Positions 52,396 through 61,895 of a stretch of 64,000 bases of DNA are shown here, in pieces. The position numbers were made by a program, and so were the translations under genes. The stretch's first letter is position 1. The number at the start of each line of letters is the position of its first letter. Origin of the DNA: UBA3478 sp965662045 (GTDB taxonomy: Bacteria > Bacteroidota > Bacteroidia > Flavobacteriales > Flavobacteriaceae); assembly GCA_965662045.1 (NCBI GenBank), contig CBFIGE010000006.1, forward strand, positions 74,457 through 138,456, read 5' to 3'. The notes below the pieces were generated by a model. That model had not been told where the DNA came from. It was given only the letters and a program-made list of their open reading frames with translations, and made no database searches.

Positions 52396-53349
52396 TTATT
52401 TACTTAAGGCATAACTGAGCCCAAAGGTCCAATAGGATTGAATTCTATTACCAACGCTTTCTAAAGTTGCTTCTTCATCGTTCAATACCCTTTTGAAATA
52501 ATTCAATACTTCTTGTCGATTGGACCTTAAACCAAAGTCTAAACCAATACCCAATGTTTTCCAAAGCGAATAGTTCAAGGAGCTACTAAAGTTTATGTTG
52601 CTCAAAAATCGATTTTTGTAACTCTGAAAGGCAGAAAAAGAGCTCTTGGTTTGTATACCCATCCATTTGGTTGAAAACTCCACTGCGTATTTCGCGCCTA
52701 TGGAAGAAGCAAAGTCTGAATCGTTTTTCTGAAAGACAAAGTTTCCATTGATGGGGTGAATCACCACCACAAAATTTTTGTACGGGGTAAGTGTAATTCC
52801 AAAACCCGAATCAAGATACCCCGGGTTATTAAAGTTATTAATGAGTGTGCTTCTAAATTCTGTAAAAAAAGATCCCGCTAAGGTTTTGTTGTATTTTATC
52901 CCAAAAAGAGAAGAAGCGTTGAAAATATCATTTGTTTGTTGGTAATCTGCAATATCATTTGGATTGTCTCTGTCGTCAATCTTAACCCAATTCAAATTAA
53001 TCTTAGCTGAATTTCTCAAAAAGTACTTGTCGTTCTTTTTGTTGGCATAAAGGTTAAAGCTGAATCCGATATTTGAAGATCTGTTTGATGGGATTTTTTG
53101 TGCTAGCCAATTATTAAATCCTGAAAAACTCGTTCCTAGTGTTCCAAAGGCTCCCTTTTCCCATTGATAAATACTATCGTTTTTTTCAACTTTAATCACA
53201 GAATCTAAGTCTTTCTTTAGGCCATTTACTCTTTTTTCGATTTGAGTGATCGAATCTTTTTTCTTTTGAATGGCAGACTTTAACTCTTCTATGCTTTGAC
53301 CATGGGCAACGCTAACGCCTAATAAAACGAATGCTAAAAATTTTCTCAT
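52396..53349 (-). CDS. DUF3078 domain protein (outer-membrane beta-barrel-like)
   Basis: A 317-residue protein with a signal peptide (ending AHGQ), a coiled coil (about 25-55; KKDSITQIEKRVNGLKKDL) and a beta-barrel-like DUF3078 region: WEKGAFGTLGTSFSGFNNWLA, NWVKIDDRDNPNDI, NDIFNASSLFGIKYNK and TPYKNFVVVIHPINGNFVFQ. The function of DUF3078 is unknown. It is the last gene of the SUF-DUF2480 run and overlaps DUF2480 by 4 bases. Confidence 0.88.
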   Translation of the reverse strand: MRKFLAFVLLGVSVAHGQSIEELKSAIQKKKDSITQIEKRVNGLKKDLDSVIKVEKNDSIYQWEKGAFGTLGTSFSGFNNWLAQKIPSNRSSNIGFSFNLYANKKNDKYFLRNSAKINLNWVKIDDRDNPNDIADYQQTNDIFNASSLFGIKYNKTLAGSFFTEFRSTLINNFNNPGYLDSGFGITLTPYKNFVVVIHPINGNFVFQKNDSDFASSIGAKYAVEFSTKWMGIQTKSSFSAFQSYKNRFLSNINFSSSLNYSLWKTLGIGLDFGLRSNRQEVLNYFKRVLNDEEATLESVGNRIQSYWTFGLSYALSK

Positions 53350-53858
53350 TTACGTTTGTATAAAGGCACTGCAGAACAGGCTTCTCCGTACATAATTTTT
53401 TTTGCGACTTCCTGCAACTTTCCCATAGCGTGAATGTAAGCCGATTCAGGAACTTCTTTTTTTGAACACCCTTTCAGTATTACTGCTTTATCACGGTATT
53501 TTTCAAAATTAATACCGATTAGTATATTATTGTAAAACGACGAGATGAGCTCTGTTTTAGATCCAAAAACAAAATGCGCGCATTGCACATTTAAATAAGA
53601 AGAAAGTAAGGCCTTAGCCCAAATCGGAATGATGGCATCAGTACTGCAATGCACACTGACAAGGCTATGTTTATAGACTTCCCAATTGAATTCCTCTAAG
53701 GCTTTTCGAAATTCTTTTTCTCTGAGCACAAAGCCTTGGTCTAGAAAATCAGAAAGGTCTAATTCCAAAATAGGGTTCTTAGGGTAGTAATCTTCAAGAT
53801 CAAAAACGACAAGTGCGCTTTGGGCTACGCGGTTTACAATTGAATCAGATTTAGACAT
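53346..53858 (-). CDS. DUF2480 family protein
   Basis: A 170-residue cytoplasmic protein. DUF2480 features are LVVFDLEDYYP, LDLSDFLDQGFVLREKEFR, VYKHSLVSVHCSTDAIIPIWAKALLSSYL and VILKGCSKKEVPESAYI. Function unknown; its position after the SUF genes in many Bacteroidetes hints at iron-sulfur metabolism. Two conserved Cys (SVHCSTD, KGCSK) may be relevant. It starts 11 bases after the sufT-like gene and overlaps DUF3078 by 4 bases. Confidence 0.9.
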   Translation of the reverse strand: MSKSDSIVNRVAQSALVVFDLEDYYPKNPILELDLSDFLDQGFVLREKEFRKALEEFNWEVYKHSLVSVHCSTDAIIPIWAKALLSSYLNVQCAHFVFGSKTELISSFYNNILIGINFEKYRDKAVILKGCSKKEVPESAYIHAMGKLQEVAKKIMYGEACSAVPLYKRK

Positions 53859-53869
53859 TCTGGCAGCGA

Positions 53870-54193
53870 TTAAAGCATTCCCAATTCTAATTTAGCTTCC
53901 TCGCTCATCAACTCTTGCGTCCAAGGAGGGTCAAAGGTGATTTCAACTTCTACGTCTTTAATCTCGTCAATGGATTTCACCTTTTCCTTTACCTCAAGAG
54001 GCAAAGACTCTGCTACCGGGCAATTTGGTGAAGTAAGGGTCATTAAGATTTTGACGTCGTAATCTTCATTCACCATAACATCGTAGATCAACCCTAATTC
54101 ATAAATGTCCACAGGGATTTCAGGGTCAAAGATGCCCTTTAAAACTTTAACAATTTGTTCTCCGAGTTGCTGGGTATTTATTTCTGTACTCAT
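53870..54193 (-). CDS. sufT: SufT-like DUF59/MIP18 iron-sulfur assembly protein
   Basis: A 107-residue protein of the DUF59 family. Motifs DPEIPVDIYELGLIYDV, ILMTLTSPNCPVAESLP with the conserved Cys, and EITFDPPWTQELMSEEAK match the SufT/MIP18-like maturation factors that help iron-sulfur cluster delivery. It overlaps sufE by 4 bases, within the SUF operon. Confidence 0.92.
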   Translation of the reverse strand: MSTEINTQQLGEQIVKVLKGIFDPEIPVDIYELGLIYDVMVNEDYDVKILMTLTSPNCPVAESLPLEVKEKVKSIDEIKDVEVEITFDPPWTQELMSEEAKLELGML

Positions 54194-54621
54194 GATTCTT
54201 TGATTTGTGTCTGAAAAGCCAATGCGTAGAGTTTAATCTGTTTAATCATGCTCACCAGCCCGTTTGCACGAGTGGGAGATAAATGTTCTTTTAGTCCTAT
54301 TTCATCAATGAAACCGGTTTCTGCATTCATAATATCTGAAGGATGCTGATTGCTAAAAGCTCTGATTAAAATGGCGATAATTCCTTTGGTGATAATGGCG
54401 TCGCTATCCGCGGTAAAAACCAGCTTGTCTTTGTTGAGTTCGGCATAAACCCAAACTTTGCTCTGACAACCTTTAATGATATATTCATCGGTTTTATAGG
54501 CCTGGTCAATAAGCGGAAGACCTCTCCCAAGATCGATCATATATTCATAGCGTTCCATCCAATCTTCAAATTGCATGAACTCTTCCTTTATATCTTCTTG
54601 TATGTCTTTGATGCTACTCAT
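54190..54621 (-). CDS. sufE: Sulfur acceptor protein SufE
   Basis: A 143-residue protein that accepts persulfide sulfur from SufS. The active-site Cys lies in EYIIKGCQSKVWVYAEL (about Cys52). MERYEYMIDLGRGLPLID and SADSDAIITKGIIAILIRAF are standard blocks. It starts on the last base of the sufS stop and overlaps sufT by 4 bases. Confidence 0.95.
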   Translation of the reverse strand: MSSIKDIQEDIKEEFMQFEDWMERYEYMIDLGRGLPLIDQAYKTDEYIIKGCQSKVWVYAELNKDKLVFTADSDAIITKGIIAILIRAFSNQHPSDIMNAETGFIDEIGLKEHLSPTRANGLVSMIKQIKLYALAFQTQIKES

Positions 54622-55847
54622 TATAACAACATGCTTAAGGTTTTTTTCAAGGCTTCAATTAAACGGTCTATTTCTTCGAAGGTATTATAAAAACTAAAAC
54701 TAGCCCTTATTGTCCCTGGAATTTGATAGAAATCCATTATGGGTTGTGCACAGTGATGTCCTGTTCTTACAGCAATACCCATTTTATCTAAAATACTTCC
54801 AATATCATAGGGGTGTGCTCCTTCGACCACAAAAGAAATAACGGCTGTTTTTTGAGCAACATCACCTATGATGCGGAGCTCTGAAATTTCTTTTAAGCGA
54901 GTTGTGGCGTAAGTCAAAAGTTTGTTTTCGTACTTAGCTATATTTTGAAATCCTATGGAGTTCATATAATCTAGGGCCGCTCCAAAAGCTATTCCGCCAC
55001 AAATATTAGGCGTTCCTGCTTCGAATTTATGAGGAAGACCAGCATAGGTAGTTTTCTCGAAAGAAACCTCAGCAATCATTTCTCCCCCTCCTTGATAGGG
55101 AGGTAATTTATTGAGCCACTCTTCTTTGGCATAAAGCACTCCTACTCCCGTGGGGCCACACATTTTGTGTGCGCTAACCACATAGAAGTCAACATCTAAT
55201 TCTTGCACGTCGGCCTGAATATGTGGTGCTGCTTGAGCGCCATCGATTAATACTGCCGCCCCTACGCCGTGGCCTTTTTCAATGAGTTCTGAAATAGGAT
55301 TAATTATCCCAAGGGCATTAGAGACATGGTTGCAAAAAATAAGTTTGGTCTTGTCGCTCAGCATTTGGTCAAAGGCCTTCATGTCTAGAATTCCCGATTG
55401 AAGCATTGGTATAACTTTCAGTACTGCACCGGTCTGTTCACATAACATTTGCCATGGAACGATATTAGAATGGTGTTCTAAGGCTGATACAATGAGCTCA
55501 TCTCCAGCTTTGATGAAGTTCTTAAATCCAGAAGCCACTAAATTAATGGCATGGGTTGTTCCAGAGGTAAAAATAATTTCATGAGGATGAGCGGCATTAA
55601 AGTGAACTTGGATTTTTTTTCGAGACTGCTCGTAGGCATCCGTAGCCTCATTTGAGAGCGTATGTACACCTCGATGAATATTCGAATTGTAGGTGGCGTA
55701 ATAATTTGAGATGGCCTCAATAACCTGTTTAGGTGTTTGACTTGTTGCTGCATTATCAAAATACACCAACGGGTACTTACCTATATTTCTTTGAAGAATA
55801 GGAAAGTCTTTGCGGTATTTTTCAACTGGAAAATCAGTTTTATGCAT
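54621..55847 (-). CDS. sufS: Cysteine desulfurase SufS
   Basis: A 408-residue PLP enzyme taking sulfur from cysteine. VYFDNAATSQTPKQV opens the core; the Schiff-base Lys is in VSAHKMCGPTGVGVLYA; the catalytic Cys is in VRTGHHCAQPIM. The loop is the short SufS type. It is followed by sufE with a 1-base overlap and preceded by sufD 11 bases away. Confidence 0.96.
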   Translation of the reverse strand: MHKTDFPVEKYRKDFPILQRNIGKYPLVYFDNAATSQTPKQVIEAISNYYATYNSNIHRGVHTLSNEATDAYEQSRKKIQVHFNAAHPHEIIFTSGTTHAINLVASGFKNFIKAGDELIVSALEHHSNIVPWQMLCEQTGAVLKVIPMLQSGILDMKAFDQMLSDKTKLIFCNHVSNALGIINPISELIEKGHGVGAAVLIDGAQAAPHIQADVQELDVDFYVVSAHKMCGPTGVGVLYAKEEWLNKLPPYQGGGEMIAEVSFEKTTYAGLPHKFEAGTPNICGGIAFGAALDYMNSIGFQNIAKYENKLLTYATTRLKEISELRIIGDVAQKTAVISFVVEGAHPYDIGSILDKMGIAVRTGHHCAQPIMDFYQIPGTIRASFSFYNTFEEIDRLIEALKKTLSMLL

Positions 55848-55858
55848 GTGGCTATGTG

Positions 55859-57175
55859 CTAAAATTCAAAACCAAGACGTACTCCTAATTTGTCCGCTAT
55901 TTGATCTTTCACTCTTTTTCTTACGGCCTCAATTTTTACGCTTTCTAAAACATCATTCGCAAACGCATACATCAATAGTGCCTCAGCTTCCTTTTTAGGT
56001 ATTCCTCTTGACTGCAGATAAAATAGTGCACTTCGGTCTAATTGTCCGATGGTACAACCATGCGAACACTTGACGTCATCTGCAAAAATCTCTAATTGAG
56101 GTTTTGTATTCACTGTAGCCTTATCGTCTACAATCAAATTATTATTTTGCTGAAATGCATTGGTCTTTTGAGCAATTTTATCGACTACAATCTTACCGTT
56201 AAACACGCCTGTTGACCGACCTGAGAAAATACCTTTATAATCTTGATGGCTTTCACAATTAGGTTCAGCATGGTGTACTAAAGTATAGTGATCCACGTGC
56301 TGAGTGTCTTCAATAATAGTCGTTCCTTTTAAAATAGAGTCGATATAAGATCCTTTTTGATAGAAATTAAGATTGTTACGAATCAATTTTCCTCCGAAAG
56401 AAAATGTATGCACACGCACTTCACTTTTTTCGTGTTGTTCTATAAAAGTGTTGTCTATTAAAGAGCTTGTCTTAGTATCCATTTGAAGTTTATACATATC
56501 AATTCTCGCGCTTTTGTGTGCAAAAATTTCAGTAACTACATTGGTAAAAACTTCATTCGTAGTTAGGTTTTGATGGCGCTCAATAATTTGAACTTCAGCA
56601 TTTTCTTCGGCCACAATTAAGTTTCGAGGCTGTATCATAGACGCATAGTCTTCTGAAGTGGTCAAATAAACGATTTCTACCGGCTTGATAGGCGCTTTAC
56701 TCTTTGGAATATAAATGTATGCTCCTTCTTTGATAAAAGCGGTGTTCAAACGGCTTAAGGCGTCTTTAGTGTCCGCGATTTTATCAAAATAATTGTCTAT
56801 TACTCGCTTGTACTTTTGTTTGGTAATGGCCGAACTCATCAGACAAATATCCACGCCATCATGTGTCGTCTCAGACAAAAACGAGCTGTATTCACCATTT
56901 ACAAACACAAGCTTGTAAGTGTCCATTTCATGCAGAAAGTACTTCTTGACATTCTTATAATCTAAAACTTCACTTGCCTTTGGAAGTAGGTTGTAATTGG
57001 TCTTCTTCAAAGATTCTAAAGAAGTGTATTTCCAAGCCTCCATTTTCTTGTTTGGAAAGCCCTGTTGGTCAAACATCTTTAAAGCCTCAGCTCTTTTTTG
57101 ATGCAAAGGTTTATTGACGTCGACGTTTTGCTCAAAAGCAATAAAGGACGAAAGTATATTTTCTTTTAACTCCAT
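55859..57175 (-). CDS. sufD: Fe-S cluster scaffold subunit SufD
   Basis: A 438-residue beta-helix protein. N-terminal KKMEAWKYTSLESLKKTNY, middle RNLIVAEENAEVQIIERHQ, and the C-terminal core HQDYKGIFSGRSTGVFNGKIVV, FADDVKCSHGCTIGQLDRSALFYLQSRGI are typical. It pairs with SufB and SufC in the SufBC2D scaffold that builds clusters. It starts 8 bases after sufC. Confidence 0.96.
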   Translation of the reverse strand: MELKENILSSFIAFEQNVDVNKPLHQKRAEALKMFDQQGFPNKKMEAWKYTSLESLKKTNYNLLPKASEVLDYKNVKKYFLHEMDTYKLVFVNGEYSSFLSETTHDGVDICLMSSAITKQKYKRVIDNYFDKIADTKDALSRLNTAFIKEGAYIYIPKSKAPIKPVEIVYLTTSEDYASMIQPRNLIVAEENAEVQIIERHQNLTTNEVFTNVVTEIFAHKSARIDMYKLQMDTKTSSLIDNTFIEQHEKSEVRVHTFSFGGKLIRNNLNFYQKGSYIDSILKGTTIIEDTQHVDHYTLVHHAEPNCESHQDYKGIFSGRSTGVFNGKIVVDKIAQKTNAFQQNNNLIVDDKATVNTKPQLEIFADDVKCSHGCTIGQLDRSALFYLQSRGIPKKEAEALLMYAFANDVLESVKIEAVRKRVKDQIADKLGVRLGFEF

Positions 57176-57183
57176 GCTTGAAT

Positions 57184-57924
57184 TTATGCTTTAACCCAAT
57201 CGTAACCTTTGTCTTCTAATTGCAAGGCCAACTCTTTTGTTCCTGTTTTCACAATTTTACCTTGATATAGAACATGAACATAATCAGGTTCAATGTAATC
57301 CAATAATCGTTGGTAATGTGTTATAACGACAGTGGCGTTTTCAGCACTTCTCAGTTTATTTACTCCATTAGCGACAATACGCAAGGCATCTATGTCTAAG
57401 CCCGAATCTGTCTCGTCTAAAATTGCGAGTTTAGGCTCGAGCATAGCCAATTGAAAGATTTCGTTACGCTTTTTCTCACCTCCAGAAAAGCCTTCATTCA
57501 AGCTTCTAGATAAAAACTTTCTGTCGATTTCTAGTAGGCTCGACTTCTCTCTAATTTTTGCGAGCATTTCGCTTGCTGGCATTTCATCGAGTTCTTTAGC
57601 TTTACGAGATTCGTTAATGGCTGATTTGATAAAGTTAGTTACCGATACTCCAGGAATTTCAACAGGATACTGAAAAGATAAAAACAAGCCCATATGAGCG
57701 CGCTCTTCTGGAGCCATCTCTATGATATCTTCTCCTTCAAAACTTATAGACCCTTCTGTTACCTCGTAATCTTCTTTTCCGGCAACAACTGAGGCCAAAG
57801 TGCTCTTCCCTGAACCGTTAGGCCCCATAATGGCGTGAACCTCGCCTGGCTTTACTTCTAAGTTGATACCTCTTAAAATATCTTTACCGTCTATTGACGC
57901 GTGTAAATTCTCAATTTTTAGCAT
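57184..57924 (-). CDS. sufC: Fe-S assembly ATPase SufC
   Basis: A 246-residue ABC-type ATPase. Walker A is GPNGSGKSTLA, the signature is LNEGFSGGEKKRNEI, and Walker B is LAILDETDSGLDIDALR. It energises the SufBCD scaffold. It lies 17 bases after sufB. Confidence 0.97.
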   Translation of the reverse strand: MLKIENLHASIDGKDILRGINLEVKPGEVHAIMGPNGSGKSTLASVVAGKEDYEVTEGSISFEGEDIIEMAPEERAHMGLFLSFQYPVEIPGVSVTNFIKSAINESRKAKELDEMPASEMLAKIREKSSLLEIDRKFLSRSLNEGFSGGEKKRNEIFQLAMLEPKLAILDETDSGLDIDALRIVANGVNKLRSAENATVVITHYQRLLDYIEPDYVHVLYQGKIVKTGTKELALQLEDKGYDWVKA

Positions 57925-57941
57925 GTGTATTTAGTGCTTGT

Positions 57942-59387
57942 TTATCCTACTGAACCTTCTAGGCTTATTTCTAATAATTTTTGGGCTTCTACTGCAAATT
58001 CCATTGGAAGTTTATTAAGTACTTCTTTGCTAAAGCCGTTTACAATCAAGGCAATTGCTTTTTCAGTGTCTATTCCCCTTTGATTGCAGTAAAAAATCTG
58101 ATCTTCTCCGATTTTACTGGTAGTCGCTTCATGTTCAATCTGAGCCGTTTTATTTTTTGCTTCAATGTAAGGAAAGGTGTGAGCGCCACAATCATTTCCC
58201 ATAAGAAGCGAATCGCATTGTGAAAAATTTCGAGCATTTTGAGCTCTTGCTCCAACCTGAACCAAGCCTCTGTACGAATTCTGAGATTTGCCAGCAGATA
58301 TACCTTTAGAGATAATGGTACTCTTGGTGTTTTTACCTAAATGAACCATCTTGGTTCCAGTATCTGCTTGCTGAAAATTATTAGTTACCGCAATAGAATA
58401 AAATTCACCTGTAGAATTGTCTCCTTTGAGTATGCATGATGGGTATTTCCATGTCACTGCAGAGCCTGTTTCAACCTGTGTCCAAGAAATTTTTGCGTTT
58501 TTTTCGCAAAGCCCTCTCTTAGTAACGAAATTGAATACTCCTCCCTTACCTTTTTTGTCTCCAGGAAACCAATTTTGTACGGTAGAATATTTTATCTCTG
58601 AACCGTCAAGGGCAATCAATTCTACTACTGCTGCATGAAGTTGGTTTTCGTCTCTTGAAGGCGCTGTACAACCCTCGAGATAACTTACGTAACTGTCTTT
58701 GTCTGCGATAACCAAGGTGCGCTCAAATTGACCTGTTCCTGCTTGGTTTATTCTGAAATAAGTAGATAACTCCATCGGACACCTCACCCCTTTGGGAATG
58801 TAGCAAAAACTCCCATCTGAAAAGACTGCCGAATTAAGCGCAGCATAAAAATTGTCTTTTGGTGGCACTACCGTTCCTAAATATTTTTTAACCAATTCTG
58901 GATGCTCTTTGATAGCTTCAGATATAGAACAAAAAATGATTCCTTTTTCAGCTAAAGTCTCTTTAAATGTTGTGGCAACAGAAACAGAATCCATTACAAT
59001 GTCAACAGCAACCCCAGCTAATTTTTTTTGCTCATCAAGTGATATCCCTAATCGCTCAAAAGTCGAAAGTAATTCAGGATCAACCTCGTCTAAACTTTCG
59101 TATTTAGGTTTATTGTTTGGAGCTGAATAGTACGAAATATCTTGAAAATCTGGTTTTTCATAAGTGACGTTAGGCCACTCGGGTTCGGTCATTTTTTTCC
59201 AATCCTCAAAAGCTTCAAGCCTCCAGTGCAACATCCAGTCTGGCTCTGACTTCTTCTTTGAAATCGCCATTACCGTTTCTCTACTGAGTCCTTTCGGAAG
59301 GGTATCTGCTTCAATGTCAGTGTAAAACCCGTACTCGTATTCTTTGGTCTCTAATTCTTTTTTTAACTCTTCTTCTGTATAAGCCAT
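57942..59387 (-). CDS. sufB: Fe-S cluster scaffold subunit SufB
   Basis: A 481-residue scaffold protein. KGVRCPMELSTYFRINQAGTGQFERTLVIAD spans the family core (in pieces), with SYVSYLEGCTAPSRDENQLHAAVVEL, TVQNWFPGDKKGKGGVFNFVTKR and QCDSLLMGNDCGAHTFPYIE containing the conserved Cys and Glu/His residues of the cluster site. It lies 8 bases after the IscA-like gene. Confidence 0.97.
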   Translation of the reverse strand: MAYTEEELKKELETKEYEYGFYTDIEADTLPKGLSRETVMAISKKKSEPDWMLHWRLEAFEDWKKMTEPEWPNVTYEKPDFQDISYYSAPNNKPKYESLDEVDPELLSTFERLGISLDEQKKLAGVAVDIVMDSVSVATTFKETLAEKGIIFCSISEAIKEHPELVKKYLGTVVPPKDNFYAALNSAVFSDGSFCYIPKGVRCPMELSTYFRINQAGTGQFERTLVIADKDSYVSYLEGCTAPSRDENQLHAAVVELIALDGSEIKYSTVQNWFPGDKKGKGGVFNFVTKRGLCEKNAKISWTQVETGSAVTWKYPSCILKGDNSTGEFYSIAVTNNFQQADTGTKMVHLGKNTKSTIISKGISAGKSQNSYRGLVQVGARAQNARNFSQCDSLLMGNDCGAHTFPYIEAKNKTAQIEHEATTSKIGEDQIFYCNQRGIDTEKAIALIVNGFSKEVLNKLPMEFAVEAQKLLEISLEGSVG

Positions 59388-59395
59388 TTTTTAGA

Positions 59396-59725
59396 TTATA
59401 ATGAAAAACTCTCTCCACATCCACAAGTGCGCTGTGCGTTAGGATTGTTGAATACAAACCCTTTGCCGTTTAATCCGCCTGAATAATCTAGTGTGGTGCC
59501 AATCAAATACAAAAAACTTTTTTTGTCAACTGCAATTTTGATTTGATTGTCTTCGAAAATTTTATCTGTATCTTTTATTTCTCTATCGAACGTCAATTCG
59601 TAAGACAAGCCACTGCAACCTCCGCTTTTAACACCAACTCGAACATAATCGCTCTCGGCGTTAAAGCCCTCGTCTTTCATCAATGAGATTACTTTTTCTC
59701 TTGCCGTAACCGCAACTTTAATCAT
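59396..59725 (-). CDS. A-type iron-sulfur carrier (IscA/SufA family)
   Basis: A 109-residue A-type carrier with the three invariant Cys: one in VGVKSGGCSGLSYELTF and two in the C-terminal QRTCGCGESFSL. It accepts clusters from the SUF scaffold and passes them to target proteins. First gene of the SUF operon, with a -7 element 24 bases upstream. SufA and IscA cannot be told apart by sequence alone, so no symbol is given. Confidence 0.93.
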   Translation of the reverse strand: MIKVAVTAREKVISLMKDEGFNAESDYVRVGVKSGGCSGLSYELTFDREIKDTDKIFEDNQIKIAVDKKSFLYLIGTTLDYSGGLNGKGFVFNNPNAQRTCGCGESFSL

Positions 59726-59748
59726 AATTTATACGTCAAAATTGGCTA

Positions 59749-59756
59749 CAAATATA
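59749..59756 (-). promoter_or_regulatory. -7 element for the SUF operon
   Basis: On the minus strand this reads TATATTTG, matching TAnnTTTG, 23 bases before the start at 59725. No obvious -33 TTG is present at 17-23 bases. No IscR- or Fur-like palindrome is apparent by eye. Confidence 0.5.
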
Positions 59757-59909
59757 CGTTTTAACTGAGATTTTATATGAATTAAGAACTTTAAATACGC
59801 TTAAAGAAGTGTATCAGACAACCTTGGGGATAAAGTTGCAGACATCAATATTGATCTCTTCTACACTTTGCTTACATTCATCATTGAATTGTGCGATTTT
59901 AAAAATGTT

Positions 59910-60383
59910 ATGAAAAGCGTATTATACTTACATGGATTAGAAAGTAACCAGGGTGGAGCAAAAATAGATTTTTTAGCTGCTCAAGGAAGAGTTCATGCCC
60001 CTGTCATGGCCTACAAAACAAAAACTTGGTCTGTTGATAAACTTGTTGAGCTGGCAATTAAATGTAATCCTGATTTGATTATTGGTAGTAGTATGGGTGG
60101 TTACTTCGCTGATGTTTTAGGCTCGCATACTCGTATAGATGTGCTGTTGTTTAACCCTGCTCTTCATAGCAGAAGTGTTGACTATAATTTTAAATACGGC
60201 AATAAAGATTATCAGAGAACCATAATTCTTGGTATGCTAGATACTGTTGTCATTCCAGAACGTACTAAAGAAATCGCTAGTGATACTGCTAAAATTTTAG
60301 AAGTGGAAGGTATGGGTCATAGAACTCCTCTTGATACTTTTAAAGCTATTTATAAACAACTTTTTGCAGATGAATCTACTTGA
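59910..60383 (+). CDS. YqiA/YcfP-like alpha/beta hydrolase
   Basis: A 157-residue single-domain hydrolase. MKSVLYLHGLESNQGGAK opens the fold; the nucleophile elbow is IIGSSMGGYFADVLG; the acid is Asp in ILGMLDTVV; the His is in EGMGHRTPL. This is the YqiA/YcfP pattern of small esterases of unknown substrate. The Met at 59910 gives the family length; the frame is open to 59868. It is not clearly linked to neighbouring genes. Confidence 0.85.
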   Translation: MKSVLYLHGLESNQGGAKIDFLAAQGRVHAPVMAYKTKTWSVDKLVELAIKCNPDLIIGSSMGGYFADVLGSHTRIDVLLFNPALHSRSVDYNFKYGNKDYQRTIILGMLDTVVIPERTKEIASDTAKILEVEGMGHRTPLDTFKAIYKQLFADEST

Positions 60384-60508
60384 TGCCATAACAAACAATG
60401 TAACATTGGTAAAATAGTAATCGTAAACAATGCCCATCATCAAGACCAAAACGATTTGAACAATTAAATTTGAAGTATATCGATTACTTTTACCCAAAAT
60501 TTTAGCGC

Positions 60509-61555
60509 ATGTTCGAAGAACAAAAATCGCCTTCACAGAGTGCCTCATCCCTAGGCGAATTCAAATTGATAGATGAACTCACCAAATCCTTTGAAAATCA
60601 ACTAAAGTCAACCGTAAAAGGTGTAGGAGACGATGCAGCAATACTCGAGCCATCGCACGAGCAAATATTGGTATCAACAGACTTGCTCATCGAAGGAGTG
60701 CACTTTAATTTGGGATATATGCCTCTAAAGCATTTAGGTTACAAAGCAGTTACGGTAAACTTATCGGACATTTGTGCTATGAACGCTATTCCTACGCAAA
60801 TCACCCTTGGGATTGCCGTGTCAAACCGATTTAATCTCGAGGCCTTAAAAGAATTTTATGCAGGGGTTGAAACCGCTTGTAAGACTTATGGTGTTGACCT
60901 TGTAGGGGGAGATACCACGAGTTCAACTAAGGGAATGATGATCTCAGTTACCGCTATAGGAAGTGTTGAAAAAGACAAGGCTTGCCGTCGAGACGGAGCT
61001 AAAGAAGGAGACTTAATCGTGGTTAGTGGAGATTTGGGAGCCGCTTATTTAGGCTTTCAAATTTTAGAACGAGAGCGTAAAGTTTTCGAAGTAAACGAGC
61101 AACACCAACCTGATTTAGATTTGTACGCTTATTTGGTAGAAAGACAACTCAAACCCGAGGCTCGAAAGGATATTGTCGAATTGCTAAAGCAGTTAGATGT
61201 AAATCCTTCATCTATGATAGATATTAGTGACGGCCTAGCTTCAGAAATCAAGCATTTGTGTAAAGAGAGTGCCTTAGGCTGTAAAATTTATGAGGACAAA
61301 ATACCTATTGATCCGACAGTGGTTCGCACAGCAGAAGAGTTTAAGTTAGATCCTAGTTTATGCGCTTTATCGGGTGGAGAAGATTACGAGTTGCTTTTTA
61401 GCATTCCTCAAGAAGATTATCCTAAAATTAAAGCCAATCCAAATCTAAGTGTGATAGGGCATTTTACAGGTCCAAATACCGGTTGTTATTTAGTGGGGAG
61501 AGATGAAAGTATGGCAGAAATCACTGCACAAGGGTGGGATTCGTTTAGGGATTAA
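60509..61555 (+). CDS. thiL: Thiamine-monophosphate kinase
   Basis: A 348-residue enzyme phosphorylating thiamine monophosphate to the diphosphate. The N-terminal nucleotide/metal motif is KGVGDDAAILEPS with STDLLIEGVHF; VNLSDICAMNA is also conserved; the middle has VDLVGGDTTSS, and later GDLGAAYLGFQIL, MIDISDGLASEIKHLC and LSGGEDYELLFSI. The start at 60509 is preceded by a TACTTTTA box similar to the -7 consensus. It overlaps the convergent small gene by 11 bases. Confidence 0.95.
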   Translation: MFEEQKSPSQSASSLGEFKLIDELTKSFENQLKSTVKGVGDDAAILEPSHEQILVSTDLLIEGVHFNLGYMPLKHLGYKAVTVNLSDICAMNAIPTQITLGIAVSNRFNLEALKEFYAGVETACKTYGVDLVGGDTTSSTKGMMISVTAIGSVEKDKACRRDGAKEGDLIVVSGDLGAAYLGFQILERERKVFEVNEQHQPDLDLYAYLVERQLKPEARKDIVELLKQLDVNPSSMIDISDGLASEIKHLCKESALGCKIYEDKIPIDPTVVRTAEEFKLDPSLCALSGGEDYELLFSIPQEDYPKIKANPNLSVIGHFTGPNTGCYLVGRDESMAEITAQGWDSFRD

Positions 61556-61844
61556 TGCGGCCTAAACCATTTTTCTTTCTTCGATTTCTGTGCACTCGGT
61601 AAAGAATGTTGTTGATTTCTTTTCGTTCTTGCGAAAGCTCGACAAGTTGACCTTCTTCATTCGAAGTGACTTTTTTATTGCAGTAGGCACACTGAAACTC
61701 TTTTAAGTGATAGGTTACCCTTCGTGTTACCACATATTTATGACCTAATACATTACACACTAAAGTGCCTATTGGATTTCCGTCAGATTCTAAACGCTTT
61801 TTCATTCGGCTTCTACTTTCATTAAGAAGATAGTTCATCGTCAA
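61545..61844 (-). CDS. Small zinc-ribbon-like protein
   Basis: A 99-residue basic protein. GTLVCNVLGHKYVVTRR and FQCAYCNKKVTSNEEGQL give a C-x(5)-H...C-x2-C arrangement that could bind one zinc, similar to DUF1660-type small proteins. The C-terminus is rich in Arg and Lys (HRNRRKKNGLGR). Flavobacteria often carry such a conserved small gene; its role is not known. The Met at 61838 is an alternative start. It overlaps thiL by 11 bases and lies downstream of the aminopeptidase gene only by orientation. Confidence 0.65.
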   Translation of the reverse strand: MTMNYLLNESRSRMKKRLESDGNPIGTLVCNVLGHKYVVTRRVTYHLKEFQCAYCNKKVTSNEEGQLVELSQERKEINNILYRVHRNRRKKNGLGRINP

Positions 61845-61895
61845 AGAATGTGATAACTCCTTTGATGTATGACAAGAATTAACGACAAAATCCCT

